From Rhizobiales bacterium UBA3584 (GTDB lineage Bacteria > Pseudomonadota > Alphaproteobacteria > Rhizobiales > Devosiaceae), in assembly GCA_002375765.1 (NCBI GenBank), contig DFMV01000063.1, forward strand, positions 1 through 64,000: a DNA stretch of 64,000 nt, read 5' to 3'. This document shows positions 26,225-36,510 of this stretch, one piece after another; position 1 is the stretch's first letter, and each line of letters opens with the position of its first letter. Made by a program: the position numbers and the translations under genes. The notes beneath the pieces were generated by a model. That model was not told the origin of the DNA, ran no database searches, and worked only from the letters and a program-made list of their open reading frames with translations.

Positions 26225-28303
26225 TTATGCCAATTGGGCACATTTCAGTGCAAAGGCATAAGTGATCGCCGTCTCCTTGATCCGTTCAAAGCGTCCCGAC
26301 GCGCCACCATGGCCGGCATCCATGTTGGTGCGCAGGTACAATGCGTTCTCGTCGGTCTTGGTTGCACGCAGTTTGGCGACCCATTTTGCCGGCTCCCAAT
26401 AGGTGACGCGCGGGTCCGTCAGCCCTGCCAGCACCAGGATTGGCGGATAGGACTTGGCCTCGACATTGTCGTAGGGTGAATAGGCGGCGATCCGCCGGTA
26501 ATCGTCTTCCGAGGTAATCGGGTTACCCCACTCAGGCCATTCGGGCGGGGTGAGCGGCAGCGTGTCATCCAGCATGGTGTTGAGCACATCCACGAACGGC
26601 ACGATCGCCATGACACCGGCCCACAATTCGGGCCGCATATTGGCGATGGCGCCCATCAGCATGCCGCCCGCCGACCCGCCTTCGGCCACGATTCGGCCCT
26701 TGGACGAATAACCCTTTTCGATCAGCATTTCCGCTGCGGCGATGAAATCGGAAAACGTGTTGGTCTTGTGCGCCGCGCGCCCGTTCTTGTACCAGCGATA
26801 CCCCTTGTCCATTCCGCCGCGGATATGGGCAATTGCATAGACGAACCCACGGTCGACGAGCGAAAGCACCGAAACCGAAAAGCCCGCCGGGATGGAATGC
26901 CCATAGGCACCATATCCGTAGAGCAGGGCAGGGGCGCTGCCGTCCAGCTTGAGGCCCTTGCGGTAAAGCAAAGTGACCGGCACATCCTCGCCGTCCGGTG
27001 CCTTGGCAAACAGTCGGCGCGTTTCATAGAGGTCAGGATCGTGCCCCGAGGGCACTTCCTGCTGCTTGCGCAACACCCGCTCGCCGCTCGCAAGATCGAG
27101 GTCGAAAATCTGCGCCGGTGTGGTGGGCGAGGAATAGGAAAACCGGATCGTTGCCGTATCGAATTCGTAGCCCGGGATCAGCCCCAGCGAATAGGCTTCC
27201 TCGGGAAACGAAATTGTCTGCTCGTGTCCATCGCGCAGGTCGCGCACCACGATCCGCGGCAGGCCGTCCTTGCGCTCGAGCCGGATCAGATGGTTGGCGA
27301 TCACCTCGACATCGAGGATCAGCCGCCCCGCCTCGTGCGGCACCAGATCGGTCCAGTTGTCCACCCCAGGCGCGTCGACCGGAGCGGTGACGATCTTGAA
27401 GTCTTCGGCCTCAGCGTCATTGGTCAGGATGTAAAGCGTGCCGTCCCGTTCCTCGAGAGAATATTCGGTGTTCTCGTGCCGCTTTTCCACGCAGAATGGC
27501 GCGCCGCCTTTTTCCGCATCGATCAGCCAGACTTCCGAGGTCTGATGGTCATGGGCGGAAATGGTGAGGTAGCGCCGCGATTGCGTCATCCCCGCACCAA
27601 CGAAAAAGCCCGCATCCTTTTCTTCGTAAACGATCGCATCATCGGCCTGGCTGGTGCCCAGCACATGCTCGCGCACCCGGAAGGGCCGGTGGTTCTCATC
27701 GAGTTCGACATAATAGAACCGCGCTGAATCATTGCCCCAAACAGCGCCGCTGCCGGATTTTTCGATCCGCTCGTCGCGATCCTTGCCCGTATCGAGGTCG
27801 CGGATGAAGATCGTGTAGTACTCCGACCCGTTCCGGTCCGCCGCCCAGGCCATCATCGTGTGGCATGGCGAATGTTCGGCGCCCCCAAACCCGAAATAGC
27901 CCTCGCCGGCTTCGAGGTTGCAATCAAGCAGCACGCTCTCGTCGCCACCGTCGCGGGGCGTGCGCACGATCAGCGGATACTGATCGCCCTCGCGCGTCCG
28001 GGAAGCATAGGCAAACGGTCCGTCAGGCGAGGGGACCGAACTGTCGTCCTCTTTGATCCGCCCGCGGATTTCCGAATAGATCTTCTCGCGCAGCGCCTCG
28101 GTCGGCTTCCCGAAGCCCGCTTCGTACCACGCGTTTTCCGCCTCGAGATACTCGCGGATATCGCCGGGCAGGACAGTGGGGTCGGCCATGACCTCGCGCC
28201 AATTGTCGGCCCGCAGCCAGTTATAGGGGTCGTTGCGGGTCATCCCGTGCCGCGTGTCCGAATGGGAGCGTTGCGCGGCAACGGGTGGCGCGATGTCGGT
28301 CAT
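26225..28303 (-). CDS. ptrB: Prolyl oligopeptidase family S9A peptidase (oligopeptidase B-like)
   Basis: 692 residues: a seven-bladed beta-propeller domain (about 70-410) and a C-terminal alpha/beta hydrolase. The catalytic serine is in EGGSAGGMLM, the aspartate in AGLTDPRVTYWEP and the histidine in DAGHGGASGR. GYGAYGHSIPAGFS and the dibasic-specificity features resemble oligopeptidase B, which cuts short peptides after Arg/Lys in the cytoplasm. No signal peptide is present. It is transcribed alone; msrB lies upstream on the same strand. Confidence 0.93.
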   Translation of the reverse strand: MTDIAPPVAAQRSHSDTRHGMTRNDPYNWLRADNWREVMADPTVLPGDIREYLEAENAWYEAGFGKPTEALREKIYSEIRGRIKEDDSSVPSPDGPFAYASRTREGDQYPLIVRTPRDGGDESVLLDCNLEAGEGYFGFGGAEHSPCHTMMAWAADRNGSEYYTIFIRDLDTGKDRDERIEKSGSGAVWGNDSARFYYVELDENHRPFRVREHVLGTSQADDAIVYEEKDAGFFVGAGMTQSRRYLTISAHDHQTSEVWLIDAEKGGAPFCVEKRHENTEYSLEERDGTLYILTNDAEAEDFKIVTAPVDAPGVDNWTDLVPHEAGRLILDVEVIANHLIRLERKDGLPRIVVRDLRDGHEQTISFPEEAYSLGLIPGYEFDTATIRFSYSSPTTPAQIFDLDLASGERVLRKQQEVPSGHDPDLYETRRLFAKAPDGEDVPVTLLYRKGLKLDGSAPALLYGYGAYGHSIPAGFSVSVLSLVDRGFVYAIAHIRGGMDKGYRWYKNGRAAHKTNTFSDFIAAAEMLIEKGYSSKGRIVAEGGSAGGMLMGAIANMRPELWAGVMAIVPFVDVLNTMLDDTLPLTPPEWPEWGNPITSEDDYRRIAAYSPYDNVEAKSYPPILVLAGLTDPRVTYWEPAKWVAKLRATKTDENALYLRTNMDAGHGGASGRFERIKETAITYAFALKCAQLA

Positions 28304-28385
28304 GGTCTATCCTTGAGAGGCTGGAGCGCTTCCAGAAAAACGAAACGCGGAAGGGCTCGGCAAAAATTTTAAAAGAACGTCGCCA

Positions 28386-28784
28386 CTATTCTTCGGGCTT
28401 GAAGTCCAGTGCAAGCCCGTTGGTGCAATAGCGCAGGCCCGTTGGGGCCGGGCCGTCTGGAAAGACGTGCCCGATATGGGCATCGCAATTGGCACAGCGG
28501 ATTTCTGTGCGCCGCATGAAATGGCTTCTGTCGTCGATTTCCTTGATCGCATCTTCGGAAACCGGCTGGAAAAAGCTCGGCCAGCCCGAACCTGAATCAT
28601 ACTTTGTATCGGAGGTGAAAAGCGGCGCGTCACAACACACGCAGTGATACACGCCCTCGCGTTTTTCCACATTATAGGCATGGGAAAAGGCACGCTCGGT
28701 GCCATGTTCGCGTGTTACATGATATTGTTCGGGCGTCAATTTATCGCGCCACTCGCTATTGGATGTCTTCTGCGTATCGTTCAT
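28386..28784 (-). CDS. msrB: Peptide-methionine (R)-S-oxide reductase
   Basis: 132 residues from the ATG at 28784, with AGGAGTGG about 8 bases upstream. Two zinc CxxC pairs ([25 protein letters not shown]) and the catalytic cysteine in [13 protein letters not shown] are present, along with [11 protein letters not shown]. It repairs the R-sulfoxide of oxidised methionine residues. It sits with sodB in a region rich in oxidative-stress functions. Confidence 0.95.
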   Translation of the reverse strand: MNDTQKTSNSEWRDKLTPEQYHVTREHGTERAFSHAYNVEKREGVYHCVCCDAPLFTSDTKYDSGSGWPSFFQPVSEDAIKEIDDRSHFMRRTEIRCANCDAHIGHVFPDGPAPTGLRYCTNGLALDFKPEE

Positions 28785-28987
28785 CTTGCGCCACTCCTGA
28801 CGGTTGTGCACTCAGACTTGTATCAGCCGGTGTCAATGTGGTTATCACAACTGTCCGGGTCAATATTGCGTTCCAATCGACCGGTTTTGGTTGAGCTTGC
28901 GGCGGGGATCGGTACTGTTTGCGCCATTGATTCCTTTCGGCTGCGCCCGGCAGTGATTGGATGGTGAAATGAAGTTCGGGGGCTCGC

Positions 28988-31363
28988 TTGGGACCAGGTC
29001 TTGATGTGATTGTCGCGCTGATCGCGGTCGCTCCATTCATAGCGGCCGTATTCGCGCCCTGGATCAAGACTTTTGCCGGGCCATCGGCTGGCTGGATACT
29101 GGCCATTGTTCCCGCCGCCATTTTTGCGACTTTTCTCTCTTTCATCGGCCCGATTGCCGATTTTTCTGTCATTCGCGTCGGGCTCGACTGGATTCCGGCG
29201 TATGGGATTTCGTTTTCCTTCTTCATCGACGGGCTGAGCCTGATCTTCGGGGTGCTGATTTCGGGCATCGGCACCTTTATCGTCATTTACTCCGGCGGCT
29301 ATCTGGCCGGTCATCCCCACCAGGGACGGTTCTTTTCCTACATCCTGATGTTCATGGGCTCGATGCTCGGCCTTGTTCTGGCCGACAATATCTTCACCCT
29401 GTTCGTCTTCTGGGAGTTGACCTCGATCACCTCCTTCCTCCTGATCGGGTTCGATCACTCCCGCCAGGCCGCGCGGCGTGCCGCCATTCAGGCGCTTGTC
29501 GTTACTGGCGGCGGCGGACTTGCGCTCCTGGCCGGCCTCATCGTCTTGGCGCTCATCACCGGAGAAAAATCGCTGACCGGCATGCTTGTCACCGCCGGCA
29601 CAGCGCAGGAGAGCGGCCTTTATCTCGTCGCCATGCTGCTGGTCGTAACCGGAGCTTTCGCCAAATCAGCTCAGGTTCCGCTGCACTTCTGGCTCCCCAA
29701 CGCCATGGAAGCGCCAACGCCCGTTTCGGCCTATCTGCACTCGGCCACTATGGTGAAGGCCGGCGTGTATCTTCTGGCCCGCATGACGCCCATTCTGGGC
29801 GATACCGAGCCCTGGTTCTGGATTCTGACCCTCTTTGGCGGCGCAACGCTTTTGATGGGCAGCGCTCTGGCCGTTCGACAGACCGATCTCAAGCAGATGC
29901 TGGCCTACACCACTCTGGGTTCGCTGGGTCTTCTGGTCATGCTCATCGGGTTCGGTACCAAGGAGGCCATTCTCGGCGCGCTGCTTTACCTTTGCGCTCA
30001 CTCCCTGTTCAAGGGCGCACTGTTCATGATCGCAGGTACCATCGATCATGGCACCGGCACGCGCGACATTACCCTCCTTGGCGGGCTGCGCGAGGCCATG
30101 CCGATCACCTTTATCGCGGCCGTTCTGGCCGGCTTTTCCATGGCAGGTTTCCCCATCGCCATCGGCTTTCTGGCCAAGGAAGAAATGTATCTGGCGCTGA
30201 CCTCCGGTCTGTGGCCCGACCTCATGTTCCTTGCCGTGCTCATCATCGGCAATGCGCTTATGATGGTTGTCGGGCTCATGATCGCGTTCAAACCCTTCCT
30301 GGGCGATCTCCGTCCGACCCCGCACGCCCCCCATGAAGGCCCGCTGAGCCTTTATTCCGGCCCTGTCACTCTGGCCGTCCTCGGCATTTCAGCGGGCCTG
30401 TTTACAGACTGGCTCAATCACGCCGTGCTCGATCCGGCGGGCGGGGCGATCTACAATTCCGCCGTCGATGCCCATATCCATCTCGCCTTCGATCTCACCA
30501 ACCCCGCCGTCTGGGCGTCCATCGCCACATGGGCGCTGGGCGGTGTGCTGCTGTGGAAGGCTGATGCGGTTCGCTCCACACTGCGGCGCACCGGCGAGGC
30601 CATCGGCTGGACCTTCGATATCGGCTTCGATGCCCTCATGTTCGGCCTTGTGCGGGTCGCCGATCGGGTAACCCGGGTTCTCCATCACGGGCGTTTGGAG
30701 TGGTATCTGCTCTTGATGTTCACGGTGCTGGCCATTGCCATTTTTGCGCCCCTGCTGGTTACCGACAGCCTGCCGCCGATGCCGGCCTGGCCAACGCTCA
30801 ATTTCTATGAGTGGGGTGCCATCGGCATAGCGGCTATAGGGCTTGTAGCCGTCCTTGCCGCCCGAACCCGCCTTACCGCCATCGTCGCTCTGGGCGTTCA
30901 GGGCTTTGCGGTCGCCGTCATCTTCATGCTGTTCGGCGCGCCGGATCTGAGCTTCACCCAGTTCATGGTCGAAACCCTGACCGTCATCATCCTGGCTCTC
31001 GTCATGACCCGGCTGCACCTTGATGAAGCTGACAGCCGCGACCTCGAAACCGGCTTGCGCGACGGTATGGTTTCCCTGGCGGTCGGCCTTGGCATCACGA
31101 TATTGTTGCTCGTCGTGCTCCAGACTGATCTTGATCTGTCACTGACCGAGCTGTTCCGGGCGACCAGTACGCCAATTGCCCACGGACGAAACGTCGTCAA
31201 CGTCATCCTCGTGGACTATCGCGCAATTGATACGCTGGGCGAGATTTCAGTGGTCATGGCCGCCGGCCTGGCGATCCTCGCCCTCATCCGTCTGCGCGCC
31301 TCGACCAGCGGGACGCAAGGGGCAAGGGCCGGGCGCGGGCGCAGGATCGGGAGTTCGAAATGA
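28988..31363 (+). CDS. mnhA: Mrp/Mnh Na+/H+ antiporter subunit A
   Basis: 791 residues with about 20 transmembrane helices. The NuoL-like core is recognisable ([82 protein letters not shown]) and the MrpA C-terminal domain includes an MrpB-like segment ([19 protein letters not shown]). The only usable start is TTG 28988, preceded by GGGGG. First gene of mnhABCDEFG; it overlaps mnhB by 4 bp. The complex exports Na+ at high pH or salt. Confidence 0.95.
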   Translation: MGPGLDVIVALIAVAPFIAAVFAPWIKTFAGPSAGWILAIVPAAIFATFLSFIGPIADFSVIRVGLDWIPAYGISFSFFIDGLSLIFGVLISGIGTFIVIYSGGYLAGHPHQGRFFSYILMFMGSMLGLVLADNIFTLFVFWELTSITSFLLIGFDHSRQAARRAAIQALVVTGGGGLALLAGLIVLALITGEKSLTGMLVTAGTAQESGLYLVAMLLVVTGAFAKSAQVPLHFWLPNAMEAPTPVSAYLHSATMVKAGVYLLARMTPILGDTEPWFWILTLFGGATLLMGSALAVRQTDLKQMLAYTTLGSLGLLVMLIGFGTKEAILGALLYLCAHSLFKGALFMIAGTIDHGTGTRDITLLGGLREAMPITFIAAVLAGFSMAGFPIAIGFLAKEEMYLALTSGLWPDLMFLAVLIIGNALMMVVGLMIAFKPFLGDLRPTPHAPHEGPLSLYSGPVTLAVLGISAGLFTDWLNHAVLDPAGGAIYNSAVDAHIHLAFDLTNPAVWASIATWALGGVLLWKADAVRSTLRRTGEAIGWTFDIGFDALMFGLVRVADRVTRVLHHGRLEWYLLLMFTVLAIAIFAPLLVTDSLPPMPAWPTLNFYEWGAIGIAAIGLVAVLAARTRLTAIVALGVQGFAVAVIFMLFGAPDLSFTQFMVETLTVIILALVMTRLHLDEADSRDLETGLRDGMVSLAVGLGITILLLVVLQTDLDLSLTELFRATSTPIAHGRNVVNVILVDYRAIDTLGEISVVMAAGLAILALIRLRASTSGTQGARAGRGRRIGSSK

Positions 31364-31791
31364 ATACCGTTATCTTCAAGACAGCCGCACCGGTGCTGAC
31401 GGCGCTGATGATCGTCTTTTCCATCTTTGTTTTGCTGCGTGGCCACAACGAACCCGGTGGCGGCTTCATCGGCGGACTGATCGGCGCGTCGGGCATCGCG
31501 ATTTACGGTATCGCCGCGGGCGTAAGCGCCTGCCGACAGGCGTTGCGCGTCCATCCGATCGCCTTGGCGGGCTTGGGCGTCGTGCTCGCCGCCATGGCCG
31601 GTTTCATCTCGCTGGCCGCCGACGTGCCGTTCCTCACCGGCCTGTGGTGGATATTCGAGTTCGAGGGCACTGAAATCGCTCTCTCCACGCCGTTGATTTT
31701 CGATATCGGGGTCTATGCGGTCGTCGTGGGCGCTGTGGGCACCATTGCTCTGGCGCTCGAAGGCGAAGAAGGCGAAGAGGGAGACGACTGA
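31360..31791 (+). CDS. mnhB: Mrp/Mnh antiporter subunit B
   Basis: 143 residues with four transmembrane helices. Family motif [16 protein letters not shown] is present. The C-terminal tail is acidic ([10 protein letters not shown]). ATGA overlap with mnhA and TGATG overlap with mnhC indicate tight translational coupling for stoichiometric membrane complex assembly. Confidence 0.96.
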   Translation: MNTVIFKTAAPVLTALMIVFSIFVLLRGHNEPGGGFIGGLIGASGIAIYGIAAGVSACRQALRVHPIALAGLGVVLAAMAGFISLAADVPFLTGLWWIFEFEGTEIALSTPLIFDIGVYAVVVGAVGTIALALEGEEGEEGDD

Positions 31792-32168
31792 TGGAAGTTG
31801 CGCTCGCAGGATTGATCGGCCTGTTCTTTACCGCCGCCGCCTACCTGCTTTTATCCAAGGCTATCATTCGCATGCTCTTGGGCGTTGCGATCCTGGGCAA
31901 TGGCGTCAATCTGCTGATCTTCACCATTGGCCGGCTGACGGCCGAGGTGCCGCCCATCGTTCCGGCGGGTGAATATTTCCCGCTCGAAGGGTCGGCCAAT
32001 CCGCTGCCCCAGGCGCTGATCCTGACCGCCATCGTCATTGGATTTGCCCTGTTCTCGTTCCTGCTCGTGCTCGGCTATCGCGCCTATCAGGAACTCGATG
32101 CCGACAACACCGACAACATGCGCGTCGCCGAGCCTGAAAATGCGCCTCGGCCTCCCCTGAGTTACTAG
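31791..32168 (+). CDS. mnhC: Mrp/Mnh antiporter subunit C
   Basis: 125 residues, NuoK-like, with three helices. IRMLLGVAILGNGVNLLIFTIG and DPLPQALILTAIVIGFA-like sequence (here NPLPQALILTAIVIGFALF) are diagnostic. It starts on the last base of the mnhB stop codon and ends 13 bp before mnhD. Confidence 0.96.
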   Translation: MEVALAGLIGLFFTAAAYLLLSKAIIRMLLGVAILGNGVNLLIFTIGRLTAEVPPIVPAGEYFPLEGSANPLPQALILTAIVIGFALFSFLLVLGYRAYQELDADNTDNMRVAEPENAPRPPLSY

Positions 32169-32181
32169 GGTCAAAACAATA

Positions 32182-33774
32182 ATGGCGACTGCCGGTACAT
32201 CATACGACTCGCTCGAACTGCCCACGGCCATGATCGATGTGGCAACCCCTGCTGCCGATTGGATCGTCGTGTGGCCGGTTGCCCTGGCGCTTCTCGGCGC
32301 GGGTCTGCTCGTCATGCTGCGCAACCAGCGCCACGTCCAGCTTACCTTTGCCGCGGCGGTGATCCTGGCGATCATGGTGTCCAACATCTACCTGCTTTTG
32401 CGCGTCTTTGAGAGCGGCCCGATCGCCATGACCATGGGCAAATGGCTGCCGCCTTTCGGCATTACCTTTGCTGCGGACATGACCAGCGCGCTGTTTTCGC
32501 TCGCCGCGTCCATTGCCGCGCTCGTCGTCGCGTTTTACGCCCAGGTCGAGCTGACTGACCGGGGGCATCGCTTCGGATTTTACCCGATGCTGCTGCTGCT
32601 CTTGTGCGGGGTCAGCGGATCGTTCCTGACCGGGGATATCTTCAACCTCTATGTGTGGTTTGAAGTCATGCTGATTTCCTCGTTCGGCATGATGATCCTT
32701 GGCGGGCGAAAGCTTCAGCTTGATGGCGCCATCAAATACGGCTTTCTCAATTTCCTCGCGACCACGTTCTTTCTCGTCGCCATCGCCTATCTTTACGGCC
32801 TCACCGGAACGCTCAATTTCGCCGATCTGGTCGCAAAAGGCGCCGATCTGCCCATCGGTCCCCTGGTCACGGTCTCGGTGCTGTTTCTTTTCGCCTTTGG
32901 CGTAAAGGCGGCGGCCTTTCCCGCCAATGCCTGGCTGCCCGCCTCCTATCACACGCCCGCCGTTTCCGTGTCGGCCATCTTTGGCGGTCTGCTGACAAAG
33001 GTTGGCGCCTATGCCGCCATTCGCGTGCTCACCATGGCGCTGCCCGAAGGCTATGCCCAGATCCAGACCGTGATTGCCGTTGTCGCCTTCGCGACGCTTA
33101 TTCTCGGGCCGCTGGGCGCTTTGGCGCAGACCAATCTGCGCCGCGCCGTGGGCTTTCTGGTCATCGGTGGCATCGGCGCCATTTTCGCAGGCTTCGCGCT
33201 GGGCACGACCCATGGCATCGGCGGCGCAATCTTTTACGCCTTCCATTCCATGCTTACCGTTACCGCCTTCTATCTTCTGGCGGGCCTGATCGAGCGCATG
33301 AGCGGCACCAGCGATATTCGCAAGATGGGCGGCATCTATGGCGCCAGCGCTCCCATGTCGATCCTCTTTGTCATCATGGTGTTTGCCATTTCCGGCCTGC
33401 CGCCTTTCCTTGGCATCTGGCCCAAGATCTTGCTGGTCGAGGGTGGCATCCGCGCCGCAAACTGGTGGCTGGTTTTTGCAGTCCTGTTCAACTCGTTCCT
33501 CACCGTCATCGCCGCCAGCCGTCTTTGGGCGCACATCTTCTGGCGCAATGGGCAGGAGGGCGAGCGATCCGAACAGCCCAATGACGATTTGCGGCCCTTG
33601 TCCGGGCGCGAAATTGCCATGGGCCTCGTGCCGACAGCGGCCCTTTTTGCCCTTATCGTGGTTTTCGGCCTTTTCCCCGATTGGCTCTTTACCGCATCGG
33701 GCATTGCCGCTCATGATATGCTCTCGCCCACAAGCTATATAGACGCCGTGTTTGCACAGGTGCCCCAGCCATGA
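32182..33774 (+). CDS. mnhD: Mrp/Mnh antiporter subunit D
   Basis: 530 residues, NuoM/N-like with about 14 helices. GDIFNLYVWFEVMLISSFGMM and AFPANAWLPASYHTPAVSVSAIFGGLLTKVGAYAAIRV carry the conserved proton-path glutamate and lysine. The first ~25 residues are not hydrophobic, so a later start is conceivable, but the operon spacing supports ATG 32182. It overlaps mnhE by 4 bp. Confidence 0.95.
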   Translation: MATAGTSYDSLELPTAMIDVATPAADWIVVWPVALALLGAGLLVMLRNQRHVQLTFAAAVILAIMVSNIYLLLRVFESGPIAMTMGKWLPPFGITFAADMTSALFSLAASIAALVVAFYAQVELTDRGHRFGFYPMLLLLLCGVSGSFLTGDIFNLYVWFEVMLISSFGMMILGGRKLQLDGAIKYGFLNFLATTFFLVAIAYLYGLTGTLNFADLVAKGADLPIGPLVTVSVLFLFAFGVKAAAFPANAWLPASYHTPAVSVSAIFGGLLTKVGAYAAIRVLTMALPEGYAQIQTVIAVVAFATLILGPLGALAQTNLRRAVGFLVIGGIGAIFAGFALGTTHGIGGAIFYAFHSMLTVTAFYLLAGLIERMSGTSDIRKMGGIYGASAPMSILFVIMVFAISGLPPFLGIWPKILLVEGGIRAANWWLVFAVLFNSFLTVIAASRLWAHIFWRNGQEGERSEQPNDDLRPLSGREIAMGLVPTAALFALIVVFGLFPDWLFTASGIAAHDMLSPTSYIDAVFAQVPQP

Positions 33775-34250
33775 GCTTTGCCTTTCTGGTCATAACACTG
33801 TCGCTGGTCTGGGCGGCCGTCACCGGCTCCTTCACGCTGCTCAATCTTCTGCTCGGGGCCTTCGTTGGCGCGATGGCTGTCCTGTTCATCCGTGATCGGG
33901 TGGATCGGCCCCATATGACTCGCCGGTTTGTTCGCGCGATCTCTCTCGCCGCCCTGTTTTTCTATGAGCTTGCCTTGTCGGCGTGGCGGGTGGCCATCCT
34001 TGTCGTCTCGCCCAATATGGAAAAGCGGCTTGCTCCGGGTATCATCGCCTATCCGCTCACGGTCACGAGCGATGCTCAGATCACCCTGCTTGCAAACCTG
34101 ATTACGCTCACCCCCGGTACGTTGAGCGTCGACGTGTCCGATGATCGCGCGACGCTCTACATCCACGTGCTCGAGATGAACGACCGCGAGGATGTCATCG
34201 CTTCGATCAAGAACGGGTTCGAAGCACGGATCATCGAGGTGTTTGAATGA
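33771..34250 (+). CDS. mnhE: Mrp/Mnh antiporter subunit E
   Basis: 159 residues. Three N-terminal helices are followed by a cytoplasmic domain with [20 protein letters not shown], the family hallmark. It has ATGA overlaps with both neighbours. Confidence 0.95.
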   Translation: MSFAFLVITLSLVWAAVTGSFTLLNLLLGAFVGAMAVLFIRDRVDRPHMTRRFVRAISLAALFFYELALSAWRVAILVVSPNMEKRLAPGIIAYPLTVTSDAQITLLANLITLTPGTLSVDVSDDRATLYIHVLEMNDREDVIASIKNGFEARIIEVFE

Positions 34251-34573
34251 TGTCGGGCCCCGAATTTCTCCATCTGGCCACCACGGTTTCGCTCGGTGTT
34301 CTCACCGCGGCGCTTCTCGTCACGATCTATCGCATCGTCGTTGGCCCCAGCCTGCCCGACCGTGTGCTGGGCCTCGATATGCTGATCGCCGTGGTTATCG
34401 GCTATATCGCCGCAATCGCCCTGCGCACCGGCTTCATGCTCTATCTCGACATCGCCATTGCATTGGGGCTGGTCGGGTTCCTGTCCACCGTCGCATTCGC
34501 CAGGTTCATTCTCCAGCGCTGGCAGATCGACGCCGCCGCTCGCGAAGATCATCTTGAGGAGAGCCGGAAATGA
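34247..34573 (+). CDS. mnhF: Mrp/Mnh antiporter subunit F
   Basis: 108 residues with three helices. [18 protein letters not shown] is the family signature. Two adjacent ATGs begin the gene. It overlaps mnhE and mnhG by 4 bp each. Confidence 0.94.
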   Translation: MMSGPEFLHLATTVSLGVLTAALLVTIYRIVVGPSLPDRVLGLDMLIAVVIGYIAAIALRTGFMLYLDIAIALGLVGFLSTVAFARFILQRWQIDAAAREDHLEESRK

Positions 34574-34923
34574 TCGTCGAGACGCTCTATTATCTCGCCG
34601 GCATTATGGTGATCGTCGGCGCCTTGTTCAGTTTCGCAGCCGCCCTCGGCATTGTGCGGCTGCCGGACCTCTATACCCGCATGCATTCAGGCTCCAAGGC
34701 CGGCACCGTCGGTTCGGGGCTCACGCTACTTGCCATAGCGCTGGTCAGCTTTGACGGTTCTGTGATTCTGCGCGCCTTGATCGGCTTTGTCTTTTTCATG
34801 CTGACTGCGCCCATCTCGGCACATCTGTTGGCGCGGGCGTCTTACATCGCCGGCTACCGTCCCACGACACACTTCGTTGTCGATGATCTGGAGAAATCCG
34901 GCGGGTTGCCAAGTAAAGAATAA
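34570..34923 (+). CDS. mnhG: Mrp/Mnh antiporter subunit G
   Basis: 117 residues with three helices. [24 protein letters not shown] and [16 protein letters not shown] are typical of MrpG. It ends the seven-gene operon, so the whole Group 1-type complex is encoded here with nothing missing. The next gene, mucR, has its own leader. Confidence 0.95.
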   Translation: MIVETLYYLAGIMVIVGALFSFAAALGIVRLPDLYTRMHSGSKAGTVGSGLTLLAIALVSFDGSVILRALIGFVFFMLTAPISAHLLARASYIAGYRPTTHFVVDDLEKSGGLPSKE

Positions 34924-35057
34924 TTCACTCTAAATTTTGCCAAGTTGTTGCCCGATGGTTGCATAATTAGCAAAACAACATTAATTGCGGAGTAAGGGGT
35001 TCCCCCGGGCTCAGCCCGCCCCGGCAAATAGCTCCCATACGCAAGAAGGGATTTTCG
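34924..35057 (+). promoter_or_regulatory. AT-rich leader of mucR with GC hairpin
   Basis: The first ~70 bp are unusually AT-rich for this genome (CTCTAAATTTTG, CATAATTAGC, CATTAATTGC), with several T-A steps of the kind MucR proteins prefer. A GC hairpin follows (CGGGCTCAGCCCG within 35005-35017), with no T-run. Autoregulation by MucR is a plausible inference. Confidence 0.5.
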
Positions 35058-35480
35058 ATGACCGCTCCGGCGAATGCCGAGAACAGGGCCGAGTTGGACC
35101 TTGTTGAATACAGTACAGAAATTGTCGCTGCCTATGTCAGCCACAATGCTATCAGCCCGACCGATCTGCCGAAATTGATTTCGGAAGTCCATGCAGCGCT
35201 TCGTTCGCTTGGCGCGGAAGAAGCCGCCGCCCCGGTCGAAGAGAAAAAGCCTGCGGTTCCCGTGCGCAAATCGGTCACGTCCGATTATATCGTCTGCCTT
35301 GAGGACGGGAAAAAATTCAAGTCGCTCAAGCGGCACCTGCGCACCCACTACAATCTTTCGCCGGAAGAATACCGCGAAAAATGGGGCCTGCCTGCTGACT
35401 ATCCGATGGTCGCGCCGTCCTATTCCGCCACGCGTTCCAAGCTGGCCAAGGACAATGGACTGGGCCGCAAGGCCGGTTGA
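35058..35480 (+). CDS. mucR: MucR/Ros-family zinc-finger transcriptional regulator
   Basis: 140 residues. The C-terminal zinc finger is CLEDGKKFKSLKRHLRTHYN (80-99), with ligands C80, D83, H93 and H97. The Cys-Asp-His-His arrangement is known from MucR orthologues. The N-terminal half (EIVAAYVSHNAISPTDLPKLI) mediates oligomerisation. MucR proteins are H-NS-like silencers of AT-rich promoters controlling exopolysaccharide, motility and cell-cycle genes in Rhizobiales. A strong terminator follows. Confidence 0.95.
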   Translation: MTAPANAENRAELDLVEYSTEIVAAYVSHNAISPTDLPKLISEVHAALRSLGAEEAAAPVEEKKPAVPVRKSVTSDYIVCLEDGKKFKSLKRHLRTHYNLSPEEYREKWGLPADYPMVAPSYSATRSKLAKDNGLGRKAG

Positions 35481-35503
35481 TACTCAACACATTTGAATCG
35501 TGT

Positions 35504-35527
35504 AAGGGCCGCGTAAGCGGCCCTTTT
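35504..35527 (+). terminator. Intrinsic terminator of mucR
   Basis: AAGGGCCGC and GCGGCCCTT form a 9-bp perfect stem around GTAA, ending in TTTT. Confidence 0.88.
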
Positions 35528-35594
35528 CGTATCCGCGCTCCCGGTTTCTGAATTTCCGGACACCCACTTATCCCCGCATTGCCACGTCTCCCGT

Positions 35595-35612
35595 ATAGGA
35601 ATTATATCCTAT
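35595..35612. promoter_or_regulatory. Palindrome ATAGGA-N6-TCCTAT upstream of the DnaA-domain gene
   Basis: ATAGGA (35595-35600) and TCCTAT (35607-35612) are inverted around ATTATA, 18 bases before ATG 35631. The dyad overlaps the likely -10/leader position, so it is a candidate operator. Confidence 0.6.
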
Positions 35613-35630
35613 CTATGAGAGAGTGGTCCT

Positions 35631-36038
35631 ATGGCGATTTGGATATCCACGGCAGCACGGCTTGAACGTAATCGGTTGTCGGAGGCGCAACGACGTAACT
35701 GCAAGCTTGTCGTCCGCACCGTGTCAGCCGAAACGGGGGTGCGGTACTGCGATTTTTTCGCTCCCTCGCGCATGCGCCTGCACACGGCTGGCGCTCGGCA
35801 ATTGGCAATGTATCTGTGTCACGTGCTTTTGGGCATGACCATGACCCAGGTCGGCCAGTTCTTCGGTCGGGACCGCACAACGGTCGCCTATGCCTGCGGG
35901 CAGGTCGAGGACATGCGCGACGATGGAGGCGAATACGATCGTCGCCTCCTCGAACTCGAAGAACGCATCGACAAGGCGCGACATCGGCCTTGCGCGCTCG
36001 AGATCGCAATCGGGGAGGACAACTATGCCCGCGGCTGA
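35631..36038 (+). CDS. Stand-alone DnaA domain IV-like DNA-binding protein
   Basis: 135 residues. The central part (about 44-105) matches the C-terminal helix-turn-helix domain of DnaA: RQLAMYLCHVLLGMTMTQVGQFFGRDRTTVAYACGQVE, which corresponds to the DnaA-box-binding helices and the 'GRDHTTV' signature (here GRDRTTV). No AAA+ domain is present, so it cannot initiate replication itself but could bind DnaA boxes. Its 3' end overlaps the DUF6456 gene by 14 bp. Confidence 0.88.
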   Translation: MAIWISTAARLERNRLSEAQRRNCKLVVRTVSAETGVRYCDFFAPSRMRLHTAGARQLAMYLCHVLLGMTMTQVGQFFGRDRTTVAYACGQVEDMRDDGGEYDRRLLELEERIDKARHRPCALEIAIGEDNYARG

Positions 36039-36510
36039 TGCTTGGCCGGCCGCGTTGGGGCAGTTGTCCCGCGCCCGCAACGGAGAACCGGCTTTTCTCG
36101 AGGCTCATCACCTGGAGGCGGCCTCGCGTCTGCAGAAGCTGTTCGAGCGCAGCCGGCTACGGGCCCGCACCACCATGAATTATGGCCCCCGCGTGGATCG
36201 GGGGCACGGCGGGCATACTGACGATGTTGGCGATATGGCGCTTGATGCCCGGCGGCAATTGGCGGCGATCTACGCCGATTTGCCCCGTGATTGCGCTCAG
36301 ATCGTCCTGGATGTCTGCGGCTATGAAAAGGGTCTTCAGGATATCGAGCGCGAACGGGGATGGCCCCGGCGCAGCGCAAAGCTGGTGCTGCGTATCGGGC
36401 TCGAAGCGCTGGCAGCCCGGTTCGGCTTGACCGCCAGCGTCACCGGTCGGGAAACAGCCACGACCCGAAACTGGCTCGGCGACGGTGCGCGACCCACCGA
36501 GTTCGGCTAA
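36025..36510 (+). CDS. DUF6456 domain protein
   Basis: 161 residues from ATG 36025, which follows GGGGAGG and overlaps the preceding gene. The C-terminal ~100 residues match the DUF6456 pattern: DARRQLAAIYADLPRDCAQIVLDVCGYEKGLQDIERERGWPRRSAKLVLRIGLEALAARFG. The helical GWPRRSAKLVL segment looks like a sigma-4/HTH module. Function is unknown. It is translationally coupled to a DnaA-box-binding-type protein, so a replication- or phage-related regulatory role is inferred. It converges on sufE with a 4-bp overlap. Confidence 0.8.
   Translation: MPAADAWPAALGQLSRARNGEPAFLEAHHLEAASRLQKLFERSRLRARTTMNYGPRVDRGHGGHTDDVGDMALDARRQLAAIYADLPRDCAQIVLDVCGYEKGLQDIERERGWPRRSAKLVLRIGLEALAARFGLTASVTGRETATTRNWLGDGARPTEFG

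Noticed and set aside
32200..33714. 504-codon reverse frame opposite mnhD
   Set aside because: Composition (His/Gln/Gly/Asp repeats) is typical of the antisense of a membrane protein; mnhD is certain.
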